This document shows, piece by piece, positions 33,518-45,360 of a stretch of DNA of 64,000 nt. Numbering within the stretch: the first letter of the stretch is position 1; each line of letters starts with the position of its first letter. This DNA comes from Rostrohypoxylon terebratum (Eukaryota > Ascomycota > Sordariomycetes > Xylariales > Hypoxylaceae), in contig MU385877.1 of NCBI GenBank assembly GCA_022497145.1, positions 124,001-188,000 of the forward strand. Direction: 5' to 3'. Both the position numbers and the translations under genes were made by a program. Under the pieces are notes generated by a model that saw only the letters and a list, made by a program, of their open reading frames with translations, was not told where the DNA came from and searched no databases.

Positions 33518-36279
33518 ATGGATGTGCTCAGCACCATTGCTGGCTTGATTGCTGTCGGGCAGGCTCTCGCCGTTATTCCAGGGATTATCGACATACTTCG
33601 ATCCATATCTCAGGCTAGACAGGAGTTATTTCAACTGGTCAATGATGTTGGTGTTCTACCGTTTCATTTGCCAAAGTAATATGCTAAACTTTCTAAGGTG
33701 GAATTGCTTAGTTCATTTGGGACCCTCATCAGGGAAACAATAGACAATTTAGACGACGACTCGAAAGCAAGATTTCGAATCCCGCAACTCAGCGTAACGT
33801 TGATTGAACGTGTCCGAGCAGATCTAGCGTCGATTATACCGGAGCTGGAAGAACTCGCCCGTAAATGTCAGCAGCAGGGAGGACAGGGCAATGACAAAGC
33901 GAAAGTGACCAAATTCAAATGGTTCAAACACAAGAAACAAATCGCCTCACTGAGCCAGAGAGCAAGCAAGAACTGCACCGATCTGCAGACCATACTGAAC
34001 CTGACTTCCTTCTTGACTTTTACGTATGCCATTCCTATCCCTTTTCATAATATATAACCTTACCTAGCTCCTACCTATTCATATTGACCTGCCACAGATC
34101 CCACGGGAAGATGCTCGTAGATATCCATGCGGTAGTAACAAGCCCGCGCCTTCAACCCCAGATTTCTCCTCGGCAACATCCGAGCCAAATACGATACATC
34201 GGCGACGCACCGTCTGATGATGTCAATATCAAGAGCGGACACAACATTGTTGAAGGCAATACTGGCACATCGCTCAAAGGCGACAATCAATCCAATCTGC
34301 AAAATGTTATAGAAGAAGCTATTCGACAGCCATTTCCTAAAGGGAAGCCAACCGAAGAGCCTCTAGTGCAACTCACAGCAGCGTTACGGAGAAGTTGTGC
34401 TAGAGATTGCCAATGCCAATGTCATTCATCTCCGCCTCGAACTCGGCCACATCCTGCCACCTTACCAATACATAGGTGGCTCAATTTCGCCTACAATATC
34501 ATTCCGCGATTCGGTGCACAACGTTGCAATGTAGCTACTTGTCGACGGGCTTACTCGCCAGTCTATGTCAACTTTCGGATTCCACTCCTGTTCTGTTCTC
34601 GATCGCTCGAGGCGAGTCTGTCTTTCAACAATGCCATTGGTGTCGGCGCCTCGCTTCATCTGCATGTAGCACGCATGATTCCATCTATCGAATGGATCTG
34701 GGAGGAAGTAGAAGGAAACGATCTTGAAATGGTGCGCTTGCGTTTGCTTCGCAGAGAAATCTCTCCTATTGACCATACCTGTTTTTCCAAGCCTGGCTTC
34801 ATGATCGAAGTAAGTATTCTACCGGACGATCGAGAAATGAAAGGAAGGGACACTAACGATGCGTTGTAGCTTGCTATATTGAGGGGGAATTACGAGATAG
34901 TAGAGCTACTACTGCAACAAGCGGCATCAATTGTTCGGGGTACAGGCCTCGCAGAGTAAGCATTTAGGAGCTTTCGAAGATATGATTACAATTATTACAA
35001 TTATTCTGATTAGCACCGCAGGGATTTAGCAATGAAAGCGAGATATGAATTACGAAATTGGAGCTGCTCCGAGTATGAAGAATATATTCTACGAAAAGTC
35101 ATAGCGCTGGACGAGGATGCAGACGACTACTGGCCCGTCCTCTCCAAGACGGCAGCAGAAAGAGGTGATCTACCTGCAATTTTGGAAGACTATTCCGAAG
35201 ATATCGCCTTGATTGACCGATTTGGTCAAGCACCTCTACACCATGCAGTAGAAAATAACGACGTTAACACCACCCGACGTTTACTATCCCACGGCGCAGA
35301 CCCCAACATTATCAACCCATTTGGGGATACCCCGCTAGCGAATGCTGCAACGCGTGGATGTCACGACTGCATATACGCTCTGATCGATGGCGGGTGCGAT
35401 ATCAATAAAGTCCAGGCAGGTCGATATAACGCGTTCGAGCTCCTCATTATGTCTGAGAAAGAAGGCTCGGCCGAGATGGCCAGCTTTCTCCTAAAAAACG
35501 GGGTCTGTCTTTCCCTTAATCTCGTCTATGGGAAGTCAGCATTACATCACCTCGCGCGAAACCCCCAGGCGGCTGAAATAGGAGAAAAGTTCGAAATGCT
35601 CGTTCGCGCCGGTGTTGCAGTGGATGCGAAATACATCTACGGGTATAGACCACTGGATGAAGCAATCCTCCACAACAACGCGACTATGCTTCGTCTGCTG
35701 ATGAGTGCCGGCTGTATGCTCAATGACACACCAGAAAACAACAATAGCTTAAGACTCGCTGCCTTTTCCTCCAATTCGATGATTCTAGGTATTGTTGGTG
35801 AAGCTGAGTTCACTATGGATGTGCGATGGCGAGATAAAGATGGGAACACAGCATTAGATTTATTTGAATGGAGGATGAACACCTCGTTATTGCCCTGTAG
35901 ATTTCAAAGGCCGAGTGGTGACGAGATCGAAGCATTTGGGGAGTCGCTCACAAAGGTGAGGGATCGCTATCTGAACGCTGAGATCCAGACCTTGGAACTA
36001 GTTGTCGAGCACTTGAAAGAGCACAGCAACACACTCGCGCGAGAAATTTTGAGGCATGTCATGGAGGAGAAAATGAAATGGGTGATACCGGCGGAGTATC
36101 GAACATTTCGAGCTATTGATGTTCAGATCAAGGAAGAGATGGTAGAGGCTGCTATTGAGTCCCTGGAAGAGTTTATGGAGGTGTCGAGGTCACGGATAGG
36201 GACAATTCCTTTTGTCAGCGACTATTGTCGGGCAAAGGGTCTCGAGGATCGAGGATTGGTTGTCAAGGATATTGACTAG
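33518..36279 (+). CDS. ankyrin-repeat protein with HeLo-like/fungal NLR-type N-terminal domain, 836 aa
   Basis: Five exons, 33518-33646, 33698-34023, 34098-34809, 34870-34955 and 35022-36279, all in phase. Residues 1-~165 start MDVLSTIAGLIAVGQALAV and look like the helical N-terminal domain that precedes NACHT or ankyrin modules in fungal STAND proteins (HeLo-like/SesA-like group). The middle (~165-470) is less typical, and no NACHT P-loop is seen. From ~480 ankyrin repeats follow: FGQAPLHHAVENNDV, LLSHGADPNI, FGDTPLANAATRG, YALIDGGCDINK, GKSALHHLAR and YRPLDEAILHNNATMLRLL. The final ~130 residues are charged helices. Proteins of this layout are linked to non-self recognition and signalling in fungi; a specific role cannot be read here. 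The first donor (GTTGGT) is non-optimal but the branch point TGCTAAAC is good. Confidence 0.8.
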
Positions 36280-37124
36280 CTTGAATGATGCGCCTTAAAG
36301 TGGTATGTCCAGTTCAATATATATGGATAGGTATATATAAGTAGGTATATATAGCAGATACTATCTAGGCGTAATGTGAGTGGTCGCAGTGCATCCCCAT
36401 GGTTCCTAACATATGAGAGCTGTATAAACCAACTTCACAGTGAGAAGCTATATTCACCAAGCTTGTTGAGAAACACGCGGAGCCGTTGCGCAAGCTATCC
36501 TTTGTGTAGCAAACAGCTATTTTTCCTTTTTTTTACAAAGTACTACAGTATGCAAGACTCTCAAATAGGTCCGTGTGTTATGGTCATAAATCGTGATCAA
36601 TTTCCGTACCACCTACTCACTCAACAGTCTAGATACAAAGACAGCAACAAAAGCACAATTCATTCACCCCTCTCCAACCGAAGGCATCAAAGAAAAAGAA
36701 CATCAACGCATAGGTAATTACCCCCGCCCTACTCTGCTCATGAGTTGAATGATTTCATTTAGATCGCCTTCGTAGCCCCGTAACTTCGTTCATGATATGA
36801 TATGATATGATATGATATGATATGAAAAGAACAAATGAGAAAACGTATACCCGCTCGTCAGATCCAACCCCTTCTCGAAGCCACCGCCGAGATATGCGAT
36901 ATGTGATATACCCAAGGGACAGCCCGTCAACATCGTGTATATAACCAAAAAAGGCAGACGGACTACTTGTCAGAGTGGTGGTTTTTTTTCAAGGATATAA
37001 TGATCAACAGGAACACCCATCATGACGCACTCATCCCCACACACACTCGACAACTTCGATACACCGTAGCTACATAGGTAGGAGGTAGGCACTTACTCCC
37101 CCGCACGAACGGGGATGAGGTCGT
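36280..37124. other. intergenic between convergent genes
   Basis: About 840 bp between the stops of the ankyrin gene (plus) and the DUF8035-like gene (minus), so mainly 3' UTRs. It contains the pentanucleotide microsatellite at 36792-36825. Confidence 0.4.
36792..36825. repeat. ATGAT pentanucleotide microsatellite
   Basis: Unit ATGAT/TATGA repeated more than six times without interruption. A likely length-variable locus between strains. Confidence 0.9.
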
Positions 37125-38998
37125 CTAGCGAACGTACCCACGGTGGCTAGGGCGGTCATACACGACCTCGCGCTCGACGATGCGCTCGTCGTCGACCTTA
37201 TCCCAGTTGACGGAGCGACGGTTGCGGTGGCGACGGTCCCACTCGCGCTCCCACTCGAGCTCTTGGGTCCTGCGTCTGCGGTTGCGTCGGATGGTGTCCG
37301 ACATGTTGACCAGCTCGAGGACGTCCTCCTGTATCATGCGTTAGCAAGCTGGCCTAGGGAACTGTGTGGCGGACGGGTGTCACATCGCGGAGAATTAACA
37401 GGGAAAATAAGGTACGAGGAGGGGGCTTAGGGCTTAGGGCTGGGTGTTAGGTGGTAAGCAGGCAGGTAACACTCACGTAGCGCAGGTACTGCATGACGTA
37501 GAAGAACCACTCGGTCTCCTCGTACTCGTAGCCGAGGCGTTCGATGGCCTCGCGGATGACGAGGTCCTTGGTGATCTCCGTCCACATCTCGCTCCTCTTC
37601 CTCGGGGGCGCGCGGTCGCCGTCGCGGATGGAGATCCTGCGGTCGGAGATCTCCTCGACCTCGACATCGCGGTCGCGGTCGCGCGACCGCTCCCGCTTAT
37701 CGAAGACCTGGATGCTGAGCCTCTCGCGGTCCCTCTCGCGCGAGGGCTCGCGCTCGCGCTCGCGCACGGGCTCGCTGATGGCGCTGACGGGCGTGCCGTC
37801 GCGCTCAGGCACGAACTTGGACCGCCGCACGCCGCTGTACCGCGACCAGTTGACCTCGGCGCTGCCGCCGCCCACGCCGTCCATCTTGACGCGCTCGGTC
37901 CCCGGCGGCACGTCCACGATCGTCCAGTCCTTCGTCGCCCCGTTCCACGCCTCGCCCATCTTGCCCCGCGAGTCGATCTTGTCCGTGATGTACTCCGCCT
38001 CGTCCTCCCACTCCGCGCGCGGCGGCGCCGCGCTGTGCGCCCGCCGCCGTCCCCCCTCCACGCGCACGATCTCCCGGTCCTTCTCGATGACCAGGTCGTC
38101 CTCGTCATAGTACGAGGGCCGGAGCAGCGGGCGGGGACGCTCGCGGGGCCGCGACTTGGAGCGCGTGCGCTCGCGGATGTCTACGTCTGTTTCGCGGCCC
38201 CGGATGTCGATGTCGATGTCTAGGTCACGCTCTCGCACCTGAGGGGGAGCGGTGCGTGGGGGTGGTGGTGGGGTTGGGGGTTTAGCTCGAACGAGACCTG
38301 ATGACAGAAAAAAAAATGTTAGATAAGACTCATTTCTTTTTGTTGTTTGAAACATAGCTGGTGGCGTTGTTAGACATACCGTGGTCGATGTCGCGATAGT
38401 GTGTGATGACCTCACGCTCGATCGTCGGGCCTCGGATGACCGGAGGAGGGGGTGGAGGTGGGGGCGATGGGCTAGGTGATGGAGTTCGCTCTTTTTCACG
38501 CTCGATGCGTAGGCGGATTAACTCGCGGTCTCTTTCTCTATCCGGAGTAGGTGACCGTTCTCGTCGTCTTTCAATCGTGCGAGATTCTACTCGGACGGCG
38601 GCGGGTGCCGGCGATGGCGATCTTTCGATGTATCTGGGTCGGCGCTCTGGGGGCATCGAAGGTGCTCTTTCACGCTCCCGGTCGACGATGCGCTCTCGGT
38701 ACCGGACAGGGCTAGGACTACGGCGGCGGCGGTCGATCTCCTCGACCTCCCGCGAACGTAGTACTAGTTGTCCCGCTTCCGGCCTCCTGCCATCGTCCTT
38801 GAGAAATGCGGGAGTGCGGTCTACTCTGCCGCGCTCCCGATCGAGGTCCTCGTACTCTCTCACGGATACTCGTCTCGGAGAAGTGCGACGCTCTCTTCGA
38901 TCATAGATCTCAAAGTCGTCGATTTCTCGAGCCGGACCCCTCCGAGGAGCATAGTCTCCTCTATCGCTTAAATCGCTCCGGCTACTTCTGTACGCCAT
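37125..38998 (-). CDS. Arg/Glu-rich protein with fungal DUF8035-like C-terminal domain, 547 aa
   Basis: Exons 38998-38380, 38297-37477 and 37328-37125 with in-phase GTATGT and GTGAGT donors. Residues 1-~310 are low complexity: RE/RD-rich with SPSP motifs, a run of eight prolines and a second PPPPP run, and DIDIDI repeats, all suggesting a disordered, phosphorylated nuclear protein. Residues ~320-480 contain an ordered segment (EAWNGATKDWTIVDVPPGTERVKMD). Near the end comes the constrained block MWTEITKDLVIREAIERLGY followed by EYEETEWFFYVMQYLRYEDVLELVNMSD, which I associate with the fungal DUF8035 domain. Function unknown; RS/RE-rich composition fits an RNA- or chromatin-associated protein. 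G/C-rich third positions make the antisense strand open as well. Confidence 0.82.
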
Positions 38999-41776
38999 CT
39001 CTTCGAGTCTTTATGCCTGACTTTCCGTGTTTGTGCTCAAGAGGGTCGTCTGAAGGATAAACGGAAGGATGAACCTATCGATTGGGGTTGGTGAAGATTT
39101 CACCGCTGAAGTGCGTCACTCCTGCAGCGGCAGCGGGGTAGAAAGGAACTTCAGCAGTAGTGGGCTGATTAGGAAAGGATCAACGCTTGGAAATAGCTAT
39201 GTTGTTGTGTAGCCTCCTACGGCTCGCTAGCTAAGATTGTTTTTTTTTCTTCCCTCTTGAGGCGTTATTCCCTGGCGGAAGGTAGTATATTTGAAGTTAA
39301 GCGAAGGGATGGAAGAGTGTTTTAGGGTTTGGGTGAGTTATTAGGTTAATAGAGCTGAAAAGTGTCAGAAGGACGCGGAAGTTGATGGAGGGTCACACGA
39401 TTTTTGAATCCCGGACTGGCGTCGTTGCTGGTAAGCTAGTGAGGATGAGTCGAATGGGGTGTCAAAATAGTCGTACAAATTGGTAGATTTTAGAGACGGG
39501 AAAAATGCCAGATGTTGTCAGGAGTGTAAGCGTTTAAACATGCAATTTCTGTTCTGGAAAGCTGGGTAGAAGCTAAGAGAGACAAACGTCGTCATACCAC
39601 AGCAACAACTGGGCAGGCCGAGACTAATAAAGCACAGCAAAAATGGCAGGGGGGGAGTTGGCTTGGAGCGGTGGAGGGGGAATCAAGGCAGGCTGGGCAG
39701 GCTAGGGCTAGCAAACTAAGCTAGGGTCCCCTCAACCTGGACGATGCTACCGTAGGGCACGGTAGAGTACGGTATTGTAACGAGAAGAACGTCACGGAAT
39801 CAGGAGAGAAGGGCAAGGAAGGGAGACTAGCAAATACTGCATAGTAGAGGAGCATCAATAAACAAAAAGTTTCTGATATTGATGGAATGGTGCATTTGTA
39901 GTGTAGCTTCGCCCCCTCTTGTGTTCAATGGGAATAGACCCTCCGAGATGAGAAGGACTAATAGCAGATACCGTAGCAGAGTAGGGTGGTTCTGGGTGTA
40001 CTGGATTTTCTTCGCTTACTCACGCAGCAGGACGCTGTAGGCTGAGCGTGACTGGTGGCCCTCGTGAGACAGCAGGGCCACTTTCTGTGAGTGAGACAAA
40101 CAGCCGGACGCTGTTGGGCAGCCAAATTGAGCAAGCTGCGCCTTCAAAACAGTGCACGCCGCATAGTGCTATGTAATAATATCGACCATGCGATAGCCGG
40201 ACAATGCCACGCGCCACATCTGCTCACGATATATACTATGCGTACCTATGTACTATCCGTCTAGGTCTACGTACGGATCAGAATTGCCGAGCATTATTTT
40301 CACCAAATTTACACCAGACTTGATTTTTCCCTCTGTTCTTCTTATTTTTCCTTCATCGTGGGTATAGAAAGGGATCGAAGATAGATCGAATACATCATAC
40401 TCAGAACCTGTTGCATCTTCCAGCTGCCAAGCCTGAGGGGTGCCGAGACCTGTTGATGACTGGATAGCGACGTTGGTACATTGTGACGGATAGGCGCAGA
40501 GGAGCCTGAGGAAGAGTATGAGATGGTGGGGTCGAAACCAGTGGGGAGGACGCTGACGCAATAATGCAGTCCAGTCCTAGCATTTTTACCTGGTCTAGTT
40601 TTTTCGTAAGGCCTCCATCGTCAACTAAGCTTAGACCACCTTATAAAGCTCGTGATGATCTTCGGAAAAGGTAACTTCGTACCAATATCATCGATATTAA
40701 TGCGATTAGGTAATGTCCAAATCTTCATAAAAACATGGAATTCACGAGATCCTAGTTTGACTACGGTGGAGGACATGAACTGTGCTCTTCCAAGTCGTGC
40801 AAGGATTCCCCGGACTGTCGGGCGCTGATTACGTTCTCCATATATAAATAGGAACTATGATTCACGACCTGGTCGTCGGGCATCAAATATAGGTATCTAG
40901 GGATGTTCGCGACTAATCACTGATGAACAAGATGCTCACAAACCCCTGATCAGAATAGCCCTGGATCTAGCAGAGAACCCATCACGACCTTGGATATTAT
41001 TGGATATGGGATCAGTTCGATTTGTTGTCCCTGCTATTGTTGAGGCCAATTGCCCAATTATGCTCTGATCCACACTTCAGAGTTCCCGGGCCGAGCCGGA
41101 GGCTGATATATCTTGGAATCTTGGACGGTTCAAACTCTGTCGCCATTAGTCGGTGATTTTCAAAACGCCTCTTAACTGCAGCAGCTGCAGTCGAGTACGC
41201 AGGGATTGAGGGACACGTTTGAAGGTGGAAATGATACACGAAGACCCAATTTATATCATGCCATTGCCCCTCTGCATATCCTAGAATTATCGTGATGTTA
41301 TAAACCTCACGACGTCTCCTGCGTACCTCTCGGTTTGAGGTGAATAGGTAATTACCCACCTAGGTAGTTACGATGTTTTAAATTAACATTGCTATCACTA
41401 TTCTGAGAACGTTGTCCGTATTCTGTACTCTAGGAGTTCTATGTTCGTTGGAGCAAGAACTTAACACTAAATGAAGTAATTTCAACGCTCGTTATGCACC
41501 ACTCTATCATGTATAGGTATGCATGCAATTCTATATGTAACACCATGCCGAGAGGCATTCAGGTTCTAGGTACTGTTAGGTATTAGGTATATCTAGACGC
41601 AAGCCACCTCCCTCTTCCACTGACACGTCTTGATGCTGTTTACTGGATATCGTATACATCTTATAATAAATGCAAGGAAACCGCCGAGTCGACTTATAAT
41701 CTTTCAGAAACACTTGATATCAGTTTCACTGCATCTCATACCTACTCTTCCAGATACCGAAGTAGCCCTAGAGGGA
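38999..41776. other. long gene-poor spacer
   Basis: 2.8 kb without a supportable gene. The part next to 38998 carries the promoter and 5' UTR of the DUF8035-like gene. The minus-strand frames at 40020-40561 and 41012-41359 lack a recognised domain, and the longest one has no ATG at its left end. ACCTAGGT/TAGGTA words recur at 41340-41600. Confidence 0.4.
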
Positions 41777-43519
41777 TCACGGCACTTCCTTATAGTGCCC
41801 CTCACCAATCAACTCCGCCGGCCTCTCCGGCTCCGCAAGTTCCTGCGGGTATTGCTGTTGCTGCTGTTGCTGCTGCTGTTGTTGGTAATAATACTGCTGC
41901 TGCTGTTGCGCATTATAATCCCCGGCCGGCACACCATACGCCCACGCGCCTTCCTGCCCGACAGCACCGTGCTGCGGGGGATATCCGTAGCCCTCCGCAC
42001 CTGCCGCACTGGCATATCCCGGCTGTGCCGCATAGCCGTCGTGGCTACCCGCCGGCTTATCCGCGGCCCCGACATACGCGCTTCCGGGGCTCACAGCACC
42101 GCTCACGCTCGTCCCCGCGGCAGAGGCAGCCTTCGCATCGAGCTTGCTCTGTCGGTATCTCAGGAACCAAATCATGACGCCCATCCCCGCGACCGCGATA
42201 ATACCTAACGTCACACCCACGGCAATACCCACCTTCGCACCATCGCTCAACCCCTCCCCATCCCCCGAATCCGTGGAATTTGCGCCGGAAGTGGTAGAGA
42301 CCTGACTCGCGTTCTGAGTCGCCAAAACAGTAGCCTCAACCCAAGTCCCGCCGTCGCCGTTCGCCTCCACGACCTTGCCGCCGCTGACATAATACAGGCG
42401 CAAGATATCGGTGCCGAACGCGTTCGCGACGCCGATGGCGCCGCCTGCGGTGTCGGCGAGCGGCCACGCGTTGGAGACGGTCTGGTTGAACATGCTCCAC
42501 CTGTAGTTTTTGTTACCGGCTTGGTAGATGTTGCTGTCGCTGCCGATGTAGAAGACGCTGCGCGTATACGCGTTGTCGATGCTGACGGCGAGCGCGGATG
42601 CGTTGCCGTTCCAGGCCGGCAGGCTGAAGTTGGCGGTGCTGGTGGATAGGTTTAGGTTTGATGATGATGTTATGTTGGTAATGTTGTTTCCCGCTAGAGG
42701 TTCTGGGAAAGCAGCTGAGAGTGGTATTAGTGTTGGCTATGGCTAGAGGGTGATGAACGTAGACTTACAGAGATGCCATAGGTTGTCGCTGTTTAGTCGC
42801 GACACTCCTATGTTGCTGTCATCTCTAGGCCTCATCACCGTAATGTTCTTCTTGGAGAAAGTGGACCCGATGGCCTGGGCTGAAGTCTTGTCGTTCGAAA
42901 CGACGCCATAGTATGCCCATGACGAGGAGGTAGTGTACCCAATCTCATGCAGGGTTCCTTCAATGTCGTTATAGTAAACGCGATATCCATCCGTGGCCCC
43001 TAGCAGCACAACTGATAAAGCCGAGGTGGGCGACGCTTTAGGCGAACCGCCCGAAGTGATATATTCGCCCGTGTTTATCCAATGCCCTGTGTTCCAATCG
43101 CATTTCAGGAGCGTATTGATAATTTCGTCGTTGTTATCCAAATAGAACATAGACGCCTGTTCGCTGGCGTCAGCAAGTCTTGTACAGTCTGACCGGCTCC
43201 ACTTAGCTCATCTCGCGATGGTGAGAGCGTCTTGGCTCCTACTCACCCAGGCGGTGTCGCTATCAGTCCATCCCGCCGCTGCCAAACTCGTTTTGTTTTT
43301 CGGGATGTGATTGTAAAAGGGAGCTGCGAGAGTTTTGTCGTCTGGGAATATTGGCGTGTGGTTGCTGTTGCAGAGGCTGTATAATATACCGCCTGTATCA
43401 TCGTCCTGCATAAGGAAACTAGGTCCTCTTGTATTCCACCATGCTGCGATTGAGCCGCAAGACACATGTCCAGCTAGCAGCCATATTGAAATGTGAAATA
43501 ATGACGTGAGTCTCGCCAT
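41777..43519 (-). CDS. membrane-anchored fucose-specific-lectin-like protein with polyQ cytosolic tail, 532 aa
   Basis: Exons 43519-43247, 43156-42769 and 42714-41777, all in phase. Residues 1-22 are a signal peptide (LTSLFHISIWLLAGHVSC). The ectodomain (~25-340) has repeated blade-like units, e.g. FYLDNNDEIINTLLKC, GYRVYYNDIEGTLHEIGY, SVFYIGSDSNIYQ and DILRLYYVSGGKVVEA, as in fungal fucose-lectin-type beta-propellers. A Ser/Thr linker precedes the membrane helix at ~385-410 (VGIAVGVTLGIIAVAGMGVMIW), then RYRQSK as stop-transfer. The ~120-residue cytosolic tail is Gly/Ala/Tyr-rich and holds polyQ runs broken by YYY. The layout is that of a cell-surface sensor or wall-binding protein. Sugar specificity is not readable. 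Confidence 0.8.
41852..41911. repeat. CAG/CAA trinucleotide tract coding polyglutamine
   Basis: CTG/TTG triplets on the plus strand (CAG/CAA on the coding minus strand) encode two Gln runs separated by three Tyr codons. Mixed CAG and CAA codons limit slippage but length variation is likely. Confidence 0.9.
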
Positions 43520-45360
43520 TTTGTGAGAGGACGCGCAGGCTTTTCGGATGTCCGTCTAGGTAGTAAGGTGGGACGCTAGCACAGGACAACGACGCTCATG
43601 ATCGTGCCAAGTCCTGGATATACCAAACAGGCCCAAATTACCCAAGAAAAAAAAATGGAAAAGAGAGAAGGAAAGATTGGGAAATGGTAAAGAGGTGAAG
43701 ATTGACAGCTACAAAAGTAAAAAGTCAAGAAAATAGAATTCCATGTGAAGCGGGACTGATGAGAGATCTTATTAATAACCCGAATGCCATTCGAATCTCT
43801 CGTCAGCAGCCAAAATGGCTGTCAGAGCTGCAGGGGCCCATACCTCCTGGGGAAATATGTCCAGATTTGAGCGGATGAGGTTTGGTCTTCAACGGTCTTT
43901 CTGGGCAATCCTAAGCTTGAGATCGGACAGGCATTCTTATTATCGATGTTTCCATATCTACATCCTACGTTGAAAGAATCAAGGCCATGTGCTCTCAGGT
44001 CCGGGTCACTAGGCGATGTTGCGATTTGGGGCTATCTGCATGGTTCACCATTGGCAATCCTGGTGCAAATAGACCTTGGCTATAACTTGTGAGACTTGTA
44101 AGCGGGATTGTGGAAATTGGTATTGTTTTCGAAATCGCAGCCAAATGCGACTTTTAGTAACAAGGCATTGTACATGATGAGTGAAGCACCTAATTAGCGG
44201 CGTTTAGCATGTCTTACAGCTGAACGATCATACATTGTTACTGTAAGAAACTTAAGAAATATAAGTGGGTGGATGGCGAGACAAAAACGCCATAGTCGTC
44301 TCAAATATACAAAGTAGCATTATAACAGCTCAAAAGTGGGAGTATACACTTGAGACCCAGCATTGACTTGAATTAGGTACTCAGTATAGAAGAGATATCA
44401 CCTTGTTGCATGATAGCTGTAGAAAAAATTGAGGGTTCCAACAAAATGATTTGTTATCATGAACATGGGTTGTATGGATGTAAGCTGAGAAAGTCCCAAG
44501 AATAATTCTGGCAGACGGGCGCCCCGAGCTAGGGATGATATCAATCCTTAAGGCTTACCATTTTAAGACTGTGGCTTGTCTGAGAAACGCATGGATGAAA
44601 TATTGTGGCGGAAGGAAATTCTCTCAACAAATTCTGGAGCTATTATTCATCCATCCAATTACTCATCATCTTCGCTCACACAGTTACTTGCGCGTTCCAT
44701 TCAACGTCGATTCTCGCGTAACCCACGTGCCGAAATTCCATCGTGCCTCAATTTAGAAGTAGGGGGATTATACCTAGATATGAAAGAAAATAGGTAACCA
44801 ATCAGGAGTCATCCCTCAGGAGGTTGTTCGGACTCCGGAAGCTTTTCTAAGTGTGCACAGCGAATTGCAACAGCCGTAACCCTTAAGCTATTTCCAATAA
44901 CGCAGAATATTTCTGAGCGTACCTAACTTAACTTGAGTATAAAACATATCTAAGTACCTATCTTGTTCAAGGTAGGTCTTCTTACGGTGAGAGCCCGTGT
45001 TAACTTTAAGGCTGTTTGATCCCGTTGGCATCTTTACTGCGGTCGAGACATCAGAGCCGGAATAATTACGCTTGGGTTGGTTTTGATTTTATGTAGTTGA
45101 TTTCGTGAGGAACAGCACACAAAGCGAGTACCTACCTACCTACCTACCTAACATTCAGTCAAGCCATTAAAAGGTTAGCCACGCATATCACATCAATACG
45201 ACTATGAAAACTAATGATAGGATATTTCCATTTCCTTAACCCGAAGGAAAATCATAGTCATGCGCGCATAACCGACCCGACCCATCTACCTAGGTATCAA
45301 CCCGATTTCTAGTCCCTGAATCCCACTCCAGCTCGTCGCCCGCCAGTCTTCTCATCCGTT
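43520..45360. other. intergenic spacer
   Basis: 1.84 kb between the lectin-like gene start and the phosphofructokinase stop (both minus). A TACC tandem tract lies at 45129-45151. Short frames at 44535-44797 have no family character. No gene is called. Confidence 0.4.
45129..45151. repeat. TACC tandem tract
   Basis: About five to six units of TACC (CCTA), a simple repeat in the spacer downstream of phosphofructokinase. Confidence 0.8.

Noticed and set aside
36792..36825. Pentanucleotide repeat considered as a CRISPR-like or satellite array
   Set aside because: A simple microsatellite with no spacers; the host is a eukaryote.
37444..38223. Plus-strand frame of 259 codons and other open frames over the DUF8035-like gene
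   Set aside because: They arise from the GC-rich Arg/Glu/Asp codon pattern of the real minus-strand gene and have no domain character.
41012..41359. Minus-strand frame of 115 codons
   Set aside because: No ATG at its left end, no recognised motif, surrounded by gene-free DNA.
41630..42208. Plus-strand frame of 192 codons rich in Leu over the lectin-like gene
   Set aside because: The Leu run is the antisense of the polyQ tract (CTG/TTG); no start context or domain.
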